Position numbers and translations under genes: made by a program | Shown: positions 11,204 to 20,432 of the stretch, piece after piece | How positions within the stretch are numbered: position 1 is the first letter of the stretch | How the letters are laid out: each line of letters opens with the position of its first letter | DNA from: Streptomyces sp. NBC_00377 | GTDB taxonomy: Bacteria > Actinomycetota > Actinomycetes > Streptomycetales > Streptomycetaceae | Reading direction: 5' to 3' | DNA: 64,000 nucleotides | NCBI RefSeq assembly: GCF_036075115.1 | Contig: NZ_CP107958.1 | Span: forward strand, 2,728,001 to 2,792,000 | Notes under the pieces: model-generated | Told to the model about the DNA's origin: nothing | The model's database searches: none | Seen by the model: only the letters and a program-made list of their open reading frames with translations

Positions 11204-12232
11204 TCAGGTCCGACGCGGCAGGTCGGGCGGGGTCCACGGCAGGCCGTCCTCACCACCGCCGCGAGCCTCCTCGCGCACCGTCCCCGCCACCTCGGGCACC
11301 ACCGGCACCACCGGCACCAGCGGCACCAGCGGCACCAGCCGAAACCCCGGGTCCGTCCCTGGTGCCGTGCCCCTCCCCGGCACCAGGGGCGGCTCCGGGG
11401 TCACCGCACGCCTGCGCGCCGCGACTCCCGGGGCCGGTGTCACGCCCCCTTCTTCGCGCGTCGCGGTCGGCTCCCGCTTCCTGGCCCGCCCGGCCGGCTT
11501 CGGCGCCTCGGCTCCGAGGGGCGCCCTGCCCCGTACCGGTGACAGCGGCCCCGACTGGGCTTCGACGTTGGCGAGCGAGCACCGCTCGAGCCGGCCGTCG
11601 AGGGAGAGCAGCGGCATCCCGTCCTGGTTGCGGGAGCCGTGGAAGTACCAGACGTCCCCGTGTGCGTCGCGCTGGGGAACGGCCAGGTCGTACGTGGCGG
11701 CGCCGAGCCGGAACGGGCGCTTCTCCGCCGCGGCGGGCGCCCTCGGCGGCGCCGTGCCGGTGCCCCGGGCCACGACGGTCACCCGGACGCCGTCGCGTTG
11801 CCCCTCACCCGTGACCGTGCGGGGGCGGGCCTCGTTCCGGACGGCCGTGATGCCGAAGTACGCGCGCCACCTGACCCATTGCGCGGGATCGTCGACGCGG
11901 AGCAGGACGCCCACCCGGTCGCCCTCGACGCGGATGCCGTGCGGACCGGGGTGTCCTTCCAGGTCGCGTGCGACGGCGCGGGCCACCCGCCGGGCCCTGG
12001 CGCAGGAGGCGTCCCAGGCCAGGGCCTGCCGTTCCAGTTCGGTGACCGGCCGTGCGGCGGGGGACCATCCGCCGTCCGGCGCCCGGTGCAGCACCACGCC
12101 GAAGGAGTGCTCGGGGTCGACGAGCAGACGGGCGGAGTCCAGCGCGTGGGCCACGGCCGTGGCCTGTTCGGGCCGGACGGAATCCAGGACCGCGTGGATC
12201 AGGCGCGCGGCATGCGGGAGGTTGCCGTTCAC
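11204..12232 (-). CDS. Hypothetical protein coupled to sigma factor
   Basis: Not recognised. The GTG start at 12232 overlaps the sigma-factor stop in GTGA, so translation is coupled. The 342-residue product has a helical N-terminal part (about 1-115, PEQATAVAHALDSARLLVDP through DLEGHPGPHGIRVEGDRVG), a middle beta-rich region with WVRWRAYFGIT and DVWYFHGSRNQDGMPLLSLDGRLE, and a disordered Arg/Pro C-terminal third. That part includes a Val-Pro run encoded by GGCACC-type repeats near 11290-11340. No membrane span or zinc motif is seen, so it does not look like a classical anti-sigma factor, although its place next to the sigma gene is where one would be. Confidence 0.6.
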   Translation of the reverse strand: MNGNLPHAARLIHAVLDSVRPEQATAVAHALDSARLLVDPEHSFGVVLHRAPDGGWSPAARPVTELERQALAWDASCARARRVARAVARDLEGHPGPHGIRVEGDRVGVLLRVDDPAQWVRWRAYFGITAVRNEARPRTVTGEGQRDGVRVTVVARGTGTAPPRAPAAAEKRPFRLGAATYDLAVPQRDAHGDVWYFHGSRNQDGMPLLSLDGRLERCSLANVEAQSGPLSPVRGRAPLGAEAPKPAGRARKREPTATREEGGVTPAPGVAARRRAVTPEPPLVPGRGTAPGTDPGFRLVPLVPLVPVVPVVPEVAGTVREEARGGGEDGLPWTPPDLPRRT

Positions 12233-12819
12233 GCGGGCACCGCCCCGGTCGACCAGCGCAGTTTCTGGAGGGCCCGGTAGGTGAGCGTCTTGACGGCGCC
12301 GACGCTCCGGCCCATCGCCAGGGCCGTCTCCTCCGCCGTCAGTTCGTCGAGGTAGCGCAGCTCCACGCAGTGCCGTTGGTGGGCGTTGAGCGTGTGCAGG
12401 ACCGTACGGAGCGTCTCATGGGCCTCGACGGCCTCCAGTTCGCGCAGGGCGAGCGCGTCGGCGCCCCGGCCGTGTTCCTGGGGGTCCCGGATCTCGCCGA
12501 CGGGGGTCTCCAGCCGGGTGCGCCCGCAGGACAGTTCGTCGAGGTGGAGGTTCTTCGCGATGGTGATCAGCCAGGCGGCGAAGGCCCTGCCCTGCCAGGT
12601 ATAGGCGTCGATGCGGCGCAGGGCGCGGGTGAACACCTCCTGGGTCAGATCCTCCGCCAGGTGTCTGTTGCGCGTCCGGATGAGCAGGAAGCGGTACACG
12701 ACGCGGTAGTGCTCGTCATAGAGGGCGGCGAACGCCTCCCGGTCGCCGTTCCGGGCCCGGGCGACCAGTTCGGGCTCCGGGCCGGCCGGCTCGGTGGCGG
12801 CGCTGTTCGGTACGGCCAT
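12229..12819 (-). CDS. RNA polymerase sigma factor, ECF type
   Basis: This directs RNA polymerase to alternative promoters. The ATG at 12819 has GGAGG five bases upstream; a longer frame through the AT-rich leader is rejected. Of 196 residues, region 2 spans about 27-97 (FAALYDEHYRVVYRFLL, HLAEDLTQEVFTRALRRI, FAAWLITIAKNLHLDEL) and region 4 about 135-190 (HQRHCVELRYLDELTAEETA, GRSVGAVKTLTYRALQKLR). The domain layout is that of the ECF group. The gene heads an operon with two unknown genes and is divergent from an XRE regulator; the spacer carries the ATCTAC/GTAGAT repeats described separately. No ZAS anti-sigma gene is adjacent. Confidence 0.9.
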   Translation of the reverse strand: MAVPNSAATEPAGPEPELVARARNGDREAFAALYDEHYRVVYRFLLIRTRNRHLAEDLTQEVFTRALRRIDAYTWQGRAFAAWLITIAKNLHLDELSCGRTRLETPVGEIRDPQEHGRGADALALRELEAVEAHETLRTVLHTLNAHQRHCVELRYLDELTAEETALAMGRSVGAVKTLTYRALQKLRWSTGAVPA

Positions 12820-12837
12820 AATGACCTCCGCATCTTC

Positions 12838-12933
12838 AATATGCTTGTAGATGTAGATTATTTGGAGGAACCTCACCCGCACGTATGCGTCCGGGGATAT
12901 CTACAGTCTTCAGGTAGATGCATATTGTGTCAA
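12838..12933 (-). promoter_or_regulatory. Putative promoter and operator of the sigma-factor operon
   Basis: On the minus strand a consensus -35 TTGACA (12933-12928) is followed 17 bases later by AAGACT (12910-12905), a fair -10. An inverted repeat ATCTAC (12899-12904) / GTAGAT (12914-12919) straddles this -10. Two more GTAGAT copies lie in tandem at 12847-12858, in the leader near the ribosome site. AATATGC (12838-12844) and GCATATT (12920-12926) form a further inverted pair. The AT-rich base composition contrasts with the surroundings. Binding by the XRE regulator or by the sigma factor's own circuit is inference. Confidence 0.55.
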
Positions 12934-13065
12934 GTGGCCTACGGAGCGTGAGGGGCGGGTGGGGAGAGGCCGGGATCCGCCCTCTGGGGCATCGGGGGCG
13001 CACGACGGCGCCACGGCGGCCGCAATGCTCCGGCGTGCACCCGCAGCCCACCCGGCTGGTCTGCG

Positions 13066-13085
13066 ATCTACTTGCGCTTGTAGAT
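13066..13085 (+). promoter_or_regulatory. Putative operator at the XRE regulator start
   Basis: A perfect inverted repeat ATCTAC-N8-GTAGAT ends four bases before the ATG of the XRE gene. It uses the same hexamer found in the sigma-factor promoter 150 bases away. No Shine-Dalgarno sequence is visible between it and the ATG, so the regulator may be translated from a leaderless or weakly initiated message. Autoregulation is a reasonable inference. Confidence 0.5.
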
Positions 13086-13089
13086 ATCG

Positions 13090-13530
13090 ATGACCGATCC
13101 TGCGATCGTGACGAACCAGCAGAGCCACCCAGGAGACCCGGATTCCGGCGACGATCCCACACGTCGGGAAGCTGACCTCGCCGCTCTGCTCGAACGACTC
13201 CTGGCCGGCGCTCCGGGGAGGACGCAGAAGGACCTCGCGGCGGAGGCCGGGATCTCGTACCCGACGCTGAACGCCTGGATGAACCGGACGCGCGGTACCT
13301 CCCGCATCGACCCGGAGAAGCTGCGCGCCATGGTCGAGGTGTTCCGGCACTGGGGCGTGCCCACGACGCCCAGGGAGTTCTTCGAGGCGGCCGGCCGTCC
13401 GATACCCGGCCCCAGCGGGGACGAGCGGGAGGCCCGACTCCTCAAGCTGTACCGGCAATTGCCCGAGTCACGCCAGCGCGCCCTGCTCAAGGACGCCGAG
13501 GCGATGCTCCAGGTCAGCCGCATCACCTGA
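13090..13530 (+). CDS. XRE-family helix-turn-helix regulator
   Basis: This 146-residue protein has a Cro/C1-type HTH at about residues 43-70 (GRTQKDLAAEAGISYPTLNAWM), preceded by a polar N-terminal tail and followed by a helical part ending ARLLKLYRQLPESRQRALLKDAEAML, a pattern seen in small actinobacterial XRE regulators. It is divergent from the ECF sigma-factor operon, with 270 bases between starts. An ATCTAC/GTAGAT inverted repeat sits directly before its ATG and another in the sigma promoter, which suggests it represses both. An in-frame GTG eight codons in is an alternative start. Confidence 0.85.
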   Translation: MTDPAIVTNQQSHPGDPDSGDDPTRREADLAALLERLLAGAPGRTQKDLAAEAGISYPTLNAWMNRTRGTSRIDPEKLRAMVEVFRHWGVPTTPREFFEAAGRPIPGPSGDEREARLLKLYRQLPESRQRALLKDAEAMLQVSRIT

Positions 13531-13719
13531 GGTCAGCCGAGCCGGACGGGACGGGCTGCCGCGCCGACGGCGTTCACGGGGCATCACACACAAGCCTCAC
13601 TCAACAGATGAATATGACGAAACCCCCCACGATCACGACCGCCATCGGTACCATCACTCAGCCGCTGGCCTCCCGGAGCGGATCACTTCACGGCGTCGTG
13701 CATCCCTGGGGAGACAGTT

Positions 13720-13956
13720 GTGTGCATCCGTATTTGTGTGGCAGACGATCTGCCGAGGATCGCGGTCTGGGATCCGGACGAGGTCAGCATCCGAGTGGCC
13801 AGGGGATTTCCGGCCCGCGACGTGCTCCGGGAAGTACGCGACATCCTCATGATCGATCTGGGCGCCGCTTCCGGCGGCGGTCGGCTGCGGTGCTTCTGCG
13901 GTATGCGCGTGGAACTCCCGCGCGAGCTGACGCCCTGCGTCGTCGTGGCCGGCTGA
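13720..13956 (+). CDS. Small conserved-looking hypothetical protein (78 aa)
   Basis: Not recognised. The GTG start is preceded by GGGGAGA at a good distance. The product begins VCIRICVADDLPRIAVWDPD, continues with a charged helical stretch (ARGFPARDVLREVRDILMID) and ends RCFCGMRVELPRELTPCVVVAG. It has four cysteines in addition to the one at residue 2, if I read C2, C6, the CFC pair and C73 correctly. Base composition and start signals support a real gene. No membrane span or known motif is visible. It stands alone between the XRE gene and a ferredoxin-like remnant on the opposite strand. The 189 bases upstream are comparatively AT-rich and probably hold its promoter. Confidence 0.5.
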   Translation: MCIRICVADDLPRIAVWDPDEVSIRVARGFPARDVLREVRDILMIDLGAASGGGRLRCFCGMRVELPRELTPCVVVAG

Positions 13957-13963
13957 ACCCTCG

Positions 13964-14201
13964 TCAGCTTGCCGGTACCGGGGCGAGCCGTAGGGCGAGC
14001 ACCGGACAGTCACCGGCGGCCCTACGGGCCCGCTTCGCCGTGCGGGCCGGAACGGGCGTGCCATCCACCAGGGGGTAGCCCCGCTCGTCGAGCGTGAGGG
14101 CGGGCCGCCGCGGGCGGGACGGCCGCGGCCAGGGCGGCCGTGCGCCACGCACCTCTGCGGACCGCTGCCGCGGCCCCCCGTTCGTTCTCCCTGGTCGCCA
14201 T
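13964..14201 (-). pseudogene. Possible decayed ferredoxin gene
   Basis: The last 46 codons in one frame read TLDERGYPLVDGTPVPARTA then KRARRAAGDCPVLALRL, which strongly resembles the C-terminal half of small 3Fe-4S/4Fe-4S ferredoxins, including the final Cys-Pro cluster ligand. Upstream the expected cysteine segment is not in that frame. A neighbouring frame shows RCVAHGR, which resembles the usual first-cluster loop, and the third frame starts with an ATG at 14201 behind GGGGGAACG, then runs AALAAAV before an early stop. Two frame changes would be needed to join them. A decayed gene, a sequencing artefact or chance are all possible. Confidence 0.3.
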
Positions 14202-14315
14202 GACCGTTCCCCCCGCAGTGACGTGCTGTCACGCCCTACGGTCGGGGAACGGCCTGAGAGCAGGCTGTGAGGCAGCCGTACGCCCCGGCAGAACTCTCCG
14301 GGACGTCGCTTCACG

Positions 14316-16016
14316 TCACGCGGTCAGCCGGGCGATCGCCTCGTCGACCGTGAGCTCCTCGCGCTCACCGGTCCTGCGGTCCTTCAGCTCCAGGACACCT
14401 TCGGCGGAGCGGCGGCCCGCCACCAGGATCTTCGGTACGCCCATCAGCTCGGAGTCGGTGAACTTCACGCCCGGGGAGACGCCGGCCCGGTCGTCGACCA
14501 GGACGCGCAGACCGGCCGCGCGCAGCTTCTCGGAGACGTCGAGCGCCAGCTCGGTCTGCAAGGCCTTGCCCGCGGCGACGACGTGCACGTCCGCCGGAGC
14601 GACCTCGGCGGGCCAGCACAGGCCCTTCTCATCGGCGCTCTGCTCGGCGAGGGCGGCGACGGCGCGGGAGACGCCGATGCCGTAGGAGCCCATGGTGACG
14701 CGGACCGGCTTGCCGTTCTGGCCGAGGACGTCGAGCTTGAGGGCGTCGGCGTACTTGCGGCCCAGCTGGAAGATGTGACCGATCTCGATGGCGCGGTCCA
14801 GGTGCAGTCCGGTGCCGCACCGGGGGCAGGGGTCGCCCTCCTTGACGACCACGACGTCGACGTACTCGCCGACCTCGAAGTCACGGCCCGCGACGACGTT
14901 CTTCGCGTGGGTGTTCTCCTTGTTGGCGCCGGTGATCCAGGCGGTGCCGGGCGCCACGCGCGGGTCGGCGATGTACCTGACCTTCTCCAGGCCCTGCGGG
15001 CCGACGTAGCCGCGCACCAGGTCCGGGCGGCCCACGAAGTCCTCGGCGGTGACCAGTTCGACGGCGGCGGGGGCGAAGTGCGCCTCGACCTTGCCCAGGT
15101 CGACCTCGCGGTCGCCGGGCACACCGACCGCGACGATCTCGCCGTCCACCTTCACCAGGAGGTTCTTCAGCGTCGCCGAGGCCGGGACGCCGAGGGAGGC
15201 GGCCAGGGTCTCGATGGTGGGGGTGTCCGGGGTCGGGATCTCCTCGAGCGCGGCCACGCCGTCGGCGTCCACCGGCTTCAGCTCGTACGTGATCGCCTCG
15301 GTGTTGGCGGCGAAATCGCAGTTCGGGCAGTCCGCGAAGGTGTCCTCGCCGGCGCCGGCCGGAGCGAGGAACTCCTCCGACTTGGAGCCGCCCATCGCGC
15401 CCGCGGTCGCCGCGCAGATGCGGTAGTCGAGGCCGAGGCGCTCGAACACCCGCTGGTACGCCTGGCGGTGCAGCGCGTAGGACCGGGCGAGGCCCTCGTC
15501 CTCGGTGTCGAAGGAGTAGGAGTCCTTCATGAGGAACTCGCGGCCGCGCAGGATGCCGGCCCGGGGACGGGCCTCGTCACGGAACTTGGTCTGGATCTGG
15601 TAGAGGATGACCGGCAGGTCCTTGTAGGAGGACGCCTGGTCCTTCACGATCAGCGTGAAGATCTCCTCGTGGGTCGGACCGAGGAGGTAGTCGCCGCCCC
15701 TGCGGTCCTGGAGGCGGAACAGTTCCGGTCCGTACTCGTCCCAGCGGCCCGTCGCCTCGTAGGGCTCGCGCGGCAGCAGCGCGGGGAGGCTGACCTCCTG
15801 GGCGCCGATCGCGTCCATCTCCTCGCGGACGATGCGCTCGACGTTGGCGAGGACCTTCTTGCCGAGCGGCAGCCAGGACCAGATGCCGGCGGCGGTGCGG
15901 CGGACGTAGCCGGCCCGGACAAGGAGCTTGTGGCTGAGGACCTCCGCGTCCGCCGGGTCGTCGCGCAGCGTCTTCGCCATCAACTGGGACATGCGCTGGA
16001 CCGGTGCGTTCGCCAT
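14316..16016 (-). CDS. proS: Prolyl-tRNA synthetase (class II, bacterial type)
   Basis: ProRS charges tRNA(Pro) with proline. The 566 residues have class II motif 1 ([20 protein letters not shown]), motif 2 ([19 protein letters not shown]) and motif 3 ([18 protein letters not shown]). Between motifs 2 and 3 lies the YbaK-like editing insertion (about 225-385), and an anticodon-binding domain follows at the end. This is the bacterial type, with length as expected. The ATG at 16016 begins [25 protein letters not shown]. It is preceded by a 106-base gap to the GNAT gene and is probably transcribed separately. Ordinary housekeeping gene. Confidence 0.97.
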   Translation of the reverse strand: MANAPVQRMSQLMAKTLRDDPADAEVLSHKLLVRAGYVRRTAAGIWSWLPLGKKVLANVERIVREEMDAIGAQEVSLPALLPREPYEATGRWDEYGPELFRLQDRRGGDYLLGPTHEEIFTLIVKDQASSYKDLPVILYQIQTKFRDEARPRAGILRGREFLMKDSYSFDTEDEGLARSYALHRQAYQRVFERLGLDYRICAATAGAMGGSKSEEFLAPAGAGEDTFADCPNCDFAANTEAITYELKPVDADGVAALEEIPTPDTPTIETLAASLGVPASATLKNLLVKVDGEIVAVGVPGDREVDLGKVEAHFAPAAVELVTAEDFVGRPDLVRGYVGPQGLEKVRYIADPRVAPGTAWITGANKENTHAKNVVAGRDFEVGEYVDVVVVKEGDPCPRCGTGLHLDRAIEIGHIFQLGRKYADALKLDVLGQNGKPVRVTMGSYGIGVSRAVAALAEQSADEKGLCWPAEVAPADVHVVAAGKALQTELALDVSEKLRAAGLRVLVDDRAGVSPGVKFTDSELMGVPKILVAGRRSAEGVLELKDRRTGEREELTVDEAIARLTA

Positions 16017-16122
16017 GGTTGTCGTACTCCTGCCGATGGGGGTCCCCGCCCCCGGGCTGGACCGAGAACGGGGAGGGTAATGGCTAGGAGGTTAGCCGGG
16101 AGCGTGGCGGGCCGGAAATCCG

Positions 16123-16653
16123 TTAACCCCGCAGGAGCGGAAGCGGGGCGCCCATCACCGCGTACGGGCGGGGGGCGCTCGGGAACAGCACCCGGCGTGC
16201 GAGGTCCTGGTAGCCGAGGGAGCGGTAGAGGGCGCGGGCGGGGCTGTCGGTGTCGATCGCGGAGAGGATCGAGCGGGGCTGGCTCGCGGTGTCGGTGATC
16301 GTGGTGATCAGCGCCCGGCCCGCTCCGCGGTTCTGGTACGCGGGATGCACGTGGAGTTCGGTGATCACGAAGGAGTCGTCCAGCCAGTGCTCGTTGCCCT
16401 GGGCCCGGAGGTAGGGCTGTACGACCGTCGACCACCAGTGGGTGCGGTCGTTGGGCATGCCGTAGACGAAGCCGACGAGTCGGTCCCCGGCGGTCGCGCC
16501 GAAGGCCCTCGCACCCGGGTGTGCCATGTGGCGCAGGACGATCTGTCTGCGGACGGCCACCTCGTCCGGGCCCAGTCCGAAGGCGATCGCCTGCACGGCC
16601 AGGGCCTCGTCCACATGGGCGGGGAGGTCCAAGGGGCCGATCACGAGGTCCAT
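16123..16653 (-). CDS. GNAT family N-acetyltransferase
   Basis: A single-domain GNAT of 176 residues. The acetyl-CoA loop is in FVITELHVHPAYQNRGAGRAL (about 96-116), with the Q-N-R-G-A-G variant of the Q/R-x-x-G-x-G/A motif. The last strand region RALYRSLGYQDLARRV is also typical. The substrate cannot be told from the sequence; small molecules or protein N-termini are both possible. It ends 106 bases before proS and starts 21 bases after the end of the DUF4081 GNAT gene, so the two acetyltransferase genes may be co-transcribed. Confidence 0.85.
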   Translation of the reverse strand: MDLVIGPLDLPAHVDEALAVQAIAFGLGPDEVAVRRQIVLRHMAHPGARAFGATAGDRLVGFVYGMPNDRTHWWSTVVQPYLRAQGNEHWLDDSFVITELHVHPAYQNRGAGRALITTITDTASQPRSILSAIDTDSPARALYRSLGYQDLARRVLFPSAPRPYAVMGAPLPLLRG

Positions 16654-16674
16654 GGCGGGGAGCCTACAGGGGCG

Positions 16675-17523
16675 CTAAAAGAGGACGCTCATGAACGCCC
16701 CGACCTCCTGGAAGCCCACCCTCCTGTAGGTGCGCCTCGCCGCGGTGTTGAAGTCGTTCACGTAGAGGCTGACCACGGGGGCCACGTCGGCCAGGGCGTA
16801 GCGCAGGACCGCCGCCATGCCGGGGGCCGCGAGACCCTGGCCCCGGTACTCGGGGGCCACCCAGACGCCCTGGATCTGGCAGGCGTGGGACGTGGCCGCG
16901 CCGATCTCCGCCTTGAAGGCGACCCTGCCCCGGTCGTCGAGGCGGGCGAACGAACGCCCGGCGCCGACGAGTTCGGCGACCCGGGCCTGGTAGAGCAGGC
17001 CGCCGTCGCCGGCCATCGGGGAGACGCCGACCTCCTCGGTGAACATCGCCACGCACGCCGGCATGATCGTGTCCATCTCGTCCTTGCGGATGCGGCGGAC
17101 GTAGGGATCCGGGGCGATGTCGGTGGGCATGCGGTCGGTGACCATGAGGGGCTGCTGGGCGCGGACCTCGCGGGCCGGGCCCCAGTGGGGTTCGAGGAGG
17201 CGCCAGAGCTGGGTCGTCGGCTCCACGGGGCCGACGATCGAGGAGCACCGGCGGCCCGCGCGCCGGGCGCGGTCGGCGAACGCGCGCACGGCGCGGGGGG
17301 TGGCACAGATCGGGACGAGGTTGGCGCCCGCGTAGCACAGGGACGTCAGCATGCCGTCCTCGTACCAGCCCCACATCTCCCCGCCGAGCCGCCACGGGTC
17401 GAGGCCCGCGACCTGTACCCGGGAGGTGACGAAGGCGTTGGCGACCGGCTCGCGGTCGAGGACGGCGAGCGCGGCGTCCAGGTCGCTCGGTTCGAGGACC
17501 CGGGAGGTGGTCTGGGTCAACAC
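16675..17523 (-). CDS. DUF4081 plus GNAT acetyltransferase, linked to ispG
   Basis: The 282-residue protein has an N-terminal DUF4081 half (about 1-140, DPWRLGGEMWGWYEDG and VGPVEPTTQLWRLLEPHWGP) and a C-terminal GNAT half with GVWVAPEYRGQGLAAPGMAAV (acetyl-CoA loop R-G-Q-G-L-A) and VNDFNTAARRTYRRVGFQEV. The same architecture sits next to gcpE/ispG, the site-2 protease and dxr in mycobacteria (the Rv2867c-Rv2870c order, from memory), so the linkage is old. Its biochemical target is unknown. The start is taken as GTG at 17523 with GTGAGG upstream. It lies downstream of the ispG terminator. Confidence 0.85.
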   Translation of the reverse strand: MLTQTTSRVLEPSDLDAALAVLDREPVANAFVTSRVQVAGLDPWRLGGEMWGWYEDGMLTSLCYAGANLVPICATPRAVRAFADRARRAGRRCSSIVGPVEPTTQLWRLLEPHWGPAREVRAQQPLMVTDRMPTDIAPDPYVRRIRKDEMDTIMPACVAMFTEEVGVSPMAGDGGLLYQARVAELVGAGRSFARLDDRGRVAFKAEIGAATSHACQIQGVWVAPEYRGQGLAAPGMAAVLRYALADVAPVVSLYVNDFNTAARRTYRRVGFQEVGAFMSVLF

Positions 17524-17642
17524 GCGCGGGGCCTCACACTCAGGTCTGCTGATCTCCGCACTGTACCTGCGGAAGCTTTGCGGTGCTGCCCTGTGTTCGG
17601 CTGGCGTTCGTCTGTCGTGACCGTCGGCTTGTCCGGCCGTTC

Positions 17643-17664
17643 CCCGGGGGCCGGCGCCCCCGGG
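17643..17664 (-). terminator. Terminator hairpin after ispG
   Basis: Stem CCCGGGGGC / GCCCCCGGG with a four-base loop, about 90 bases past the ispG stop and before the DUF4081 GNAT gene. Confidence 0.6.
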
Positions 17665-17755
17665 CCCCCGTTTTCGGCCTGCACGGCCTCGTCCTCGAAC
17701 GCCGGACGGGCTGCTGTGACCCGATCCCGCTCAGAGAAGGCCGAGCCCGGAAACG

Positions 17756-18913
17756 TCAGCCCGCCACGGAGACCGACGGCTCGCCGGACGGGGTGCCCGC
17801 CGCCTCCATCTGTTCGGCCAGCTTCATGGCCTCCTCGATGAGGGTCTCCACGATCTTCGACTCGGGGACGGTCTTGATGACCTCGCCCTTGACGAAGATC
17901 TGCCCCTTGCCGTTGCCCGAGGCGACGCCCAGGTCGGCCTCCCGGGCCTCGCCGGGCCCGTTGACGACACAGCCCATCACCGCGACACGAAGAGGAACCT
18001 CCATCCCCGTCAGACCCGCCGTGACCTCCTCGGCCAGCTTGTACACATCGACCTGCGCCCGCCCGCAGGACGGACACGACACGATCTCCAGACCCCGCTG
18101 CCTCAGGTTCAGGGACTCCAGGATCTGGTTGCCGACCTTGACCTCCTCCACCGGCGGAGCCGACAGGGAGACCCGGATCGTGTCACCGATGCCCTGCGAC
18201 AGCAGCGCACCGAAAGCCACCGCCGACTTGATCGTCCCCTGGAACGCCGGACCCGCCTCGGTCACCCCCAGGTGCAGCGGATAGTCGCTCTGCGCGGCAA
18301 GCTGACGGTACGCCTCGATCATGATCACCGGGTCGTTGTGCTTGACCGAGATCTTGATGTCACGGAAACCGTGCTCCTCGAACAGCGACGCCTCCCACAG
18401 AGCACTCTCGACGAGCGCCTCCGGAGTCGCCCTGCCGTACTTCTGAAGCAGACGGCGGTCCAGCGACCCGGCATTCACCCCGATCCGGATCGGCGTGCCG
18501 TGCGCCTTCGCCGCCTCCGCGATCTCCTTGACCTTGTCGTCGAACTGCTTGATGTTCCCCGGGTTCACCCGCACCGCCGCGCAACCCGCCTCGATCGCCG
18601 CGAACACGTACTTCGGCTGGAAATGAATGTCCGCGATCACCGGGATCTGCGACTTCCGCGCAATCGTCGCCAGCGCGTCCGCGTCGTCCTGCGTGGGACA
18701 GGCGACCCGCACGATCTGACAACCGGACGCCGTGAGTTCGGCGATCTGCTGCAACGTCGCACCCACGTCGGAGGTACGGGTCGTCGTCATCGACTGCACC
18801 GACACCGGAGCGTCCCCACCCACCGCCACGGACCCGACCTGGATCTGCCGGCTCTTGCGGCGCTCGGCGAGCTTGGTCGGAACGGACGGCATGCCGAGAG
18901 AAATCGCAGTCAT
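17756..18913 (-). CDS. ispG: 4-hydroxy-3-methylbut-2-enyl diphosphate synthase (flavodoxin/ferredoxin-dependent)
   Basis: IspG (GcpE) carries out the sixth step of the MEP isoprenoid pathway, reducing MEcPP to HMBPP with a 4Fe-4S cluster. The start ATG at 18913 ([24 protein letters not shown]) is preferred to an upstream frame without family similarity. The 385 residues contain the TIM-barrel part ([20 protein letters not shown] onward) and the cluster ligands: the C-P-S-C pair in [19 protein letters not shown], and [15 protein letters not shown] with the third Cys and the conserved Glu. The rest of the pathway's local genes (dxr) lie two genes upstream. A terminator-like hairpin separates it from rseP, so it may have its own promoter. 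Confidence 0.96.
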   Translation of the reverse strand: MTAISLGMPSVPTKLAERRKSRQIQVGSVAVGGDAPVSVQSMTTTRTSDVGATLQQIAELTASGCQIVRVACPTQDDADALATIARKSQIPVIADIHFQPKYVFAAIEAGCAAVRVNPGNIKQFDDKVKEIAEAAKAHGTPIRIGVNAGSLDRRLLQKYGRATPEALVESALWEASLFEEHGFRDIKISVKHNDPVIMIEAYRQLAAQSDYPLHLGVTEAGPAFQGTIKSAVAFGALLSQGIGDTIRVSLSAPPVEEVKVGNQILESLNLRQRGLEIVSCPSCGRAQVDVYKLAEEVTAGLTGMEVPLRVAVMGCVVNGPGEAREADLGVASGNGKGQIFVKGEVIKTVPESKIVETLIEEAMKLAEQMEAAGTPSGEPSVSVAG

Positions 18914-19059
18914 CTGCTGTGCAACCCCAAGTCGTGGATCAAGGCCCAGGTCCCGTCGGAAGCGGGTTCCAGGCTTCGAGATTACGGCACCGGCCCGCAC
19001 GCGGGCACATCACAGCCGTCAAACCCACTCGATGGAAGACTGCCCCGCACGGCGCGGGA

Positions 19060-19088
19060 CGGCCCGGCACGAGGAAGGTGCCGGGCCG
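19060..19088 (-). terminator. Terminator hairpin after rseP
   Basis: A perfect 11-bp stem (CGGCCCGGCAC / GTGCCGGGCCG) with a seven-base loop lies 40 bases past the rseP stop. Confidence 0.65.
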
Positions 19089-19127
19089 CCGTGAACCGCG
19101 GATGACGGGGAGGTGACCCCGACCCCT

Positions 19128-20432
19128 CTAGGAGATCTTCACCGGGTTCACCACGTCCGCGATCAGGACCAGCACCGTGAAGCAGATGAAGATGCCTGCC
19201 ACCACGTAGGCCACCGGCATCAGCTTCGCCACGTCGAACGGGCCCGGGTCCGGCCTGCGCAGCACCTTGGCGAGGTTGCGGCGCAGCGACTCCCACAGGG
19301 CGCCCGCGATGTGTCCGCCGTCCAGCGGCAGCAGCGGGAGCATGTTGAAGAGGAACAGCGAGAGGTTGAAGCCCGCGACCAGCATCACGGCCATGGCCAG
19401 TTGCTGCGAGGCCGGGATGTCCAGGGTGAAGATCTCGCCGCCGACGCGGGCCGCGCCGACCACGCCCATGGGTGAGTCCGGCTCGCGGGGAGCGCCGTCG
19501 AAGGCCGCGTTCCACAGGGCCGGGATCTTGCCGGGGAGGGCGGCGATGGAGTCGACGGCCTCCCCCACGCGGTCGGTCATCCAGGACACGGAGTCGCCGA
19601 AGTCCTGCTTGACGACGCCGGTGGCCGCGCTGAAGCCGAGGAAGCCGGCCTTGATGTACTCGCCCTGGGCGTACGTTCCGTCGGAGTTCTTCTTGGCGAC
19701 CTGGTTGGTGGCGATCTTCGCGTGCAGGGTCAGTTCCTTGCCGCCCCGGTCGACGACGATGGCCACGTCCTTGCCCGCGCTGACCCGGATCAGGTCGGAG
19801 AGCGTGTTCCAGTCGTCCGTCCGCTGCCCGGCGAAGCCGACGATCTTGTCACCGGGCTTCATGCCGGCGGCAGCGGCCGGGGAGGCCGGGTCGGTCGACT
19901 TGCACGCATCGCGGTTCTCGCTCTGCGAGATGACGCAGGGGGAGACCGAGCTGACGGTGTTGGTCTGCTGCTGGATGCCGAAGCCCATCAGGACGGTGAG
20001 GAACAGGCCCACCGCGAGCACCAGGTTCATGAAGGGGCCCGCGAACATCACGATGACCCGTTTCCACGGCTTGCGCGTGTAGAACATGCGCTTCTCGTCG
20101 CCCGGCCGCAGCTCCTCGTAGGCGGCCGAGCGGGCGTCCTCGATCATGCCGCGCCAGGGCGAGGTGGAGCGGGCCGTGATCCGGCCGTCGTCGCCCGGCG
20201 GGAACATGCCGATCATCCGGATGTAGCCGCCGAAGGGGATCGCCTTGAAGCCGTACTCGGTCTCGCCCTTCCTCCGCGAGAAGACGGTCGGGCCGAAGCC
20301 GACCATGTACTGCGGTACGCGGATGCCGAACAGCTTGGCCGTCGACAGGTGCCCCAGCTCGTGCCAGGCGATCGAGAACAGCAGGCCGACCGCGAAGACG
20401 ACTATGCCGAGGATCATCATCAGGGCTGTCAT
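19128..20432 (-). CDS. rseP: Site-2 membrane metalloprotease RseP/Rip1 family
   Basis: An intramembrane zinc protease that cleaves trans-membrane substrates such as anti-sigma factors. The ATG at 20432 overlaps the dxr stop by four bases (ATGA). Residues 24-28 are the zinc motif HELGH inside the first membrane helix ([21 protein letters not shown]). A PDZ domain follows (about 180-260, [14 protein letters not shown]), and the third motif [12 protein letters not shown] carries the Asp ligand. At 434 residues it has the size of the actinobacterial Rip1 type. Its substrates here are unknown; membrane-anchored anti-sigma factors are the natural candidates. It is coupled to dxr, as in mycobacteria. 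Confidence 0.93.
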   Translation of the reverse strand: MTALMMILGIVVFAVGLLFSIAWHELGHLSTAKLFGIRVPQYMVGFGPTVFSRRKGETEYGFKAIPFGGYIRMIGMFPPGDDGRITARSTSPWRGMIEDARSAAYEELRPGDEKRMFYTRKPWKRVIVMFAGPFMNLVLAVGLFLTVLMGFGIQQQTNTVSSVSPCVISQSENRDACKSTDPASPAAAAGMKPGDKIVGFAGQRTDDWNTLSDLIRVSAGKDVAIVVDRGGKELTLHAKIATNQVAKKNSDGTYAQGEYIKAGFLGFSAATGVVKQDFGDSVSWMTDRVGEAVDSIAALPGKIPALWNAAFDGAPREPDSPMGVVGAARVGGEIFTLDIPASQQLAMAVMLVAGFNLSLFLFNMLPLLPLDGGHIAGALWESLRRNLAKVLRRPDPGPFDVAKLMPVAYVVAGIFICFTVLVLIADVVNPVKIS

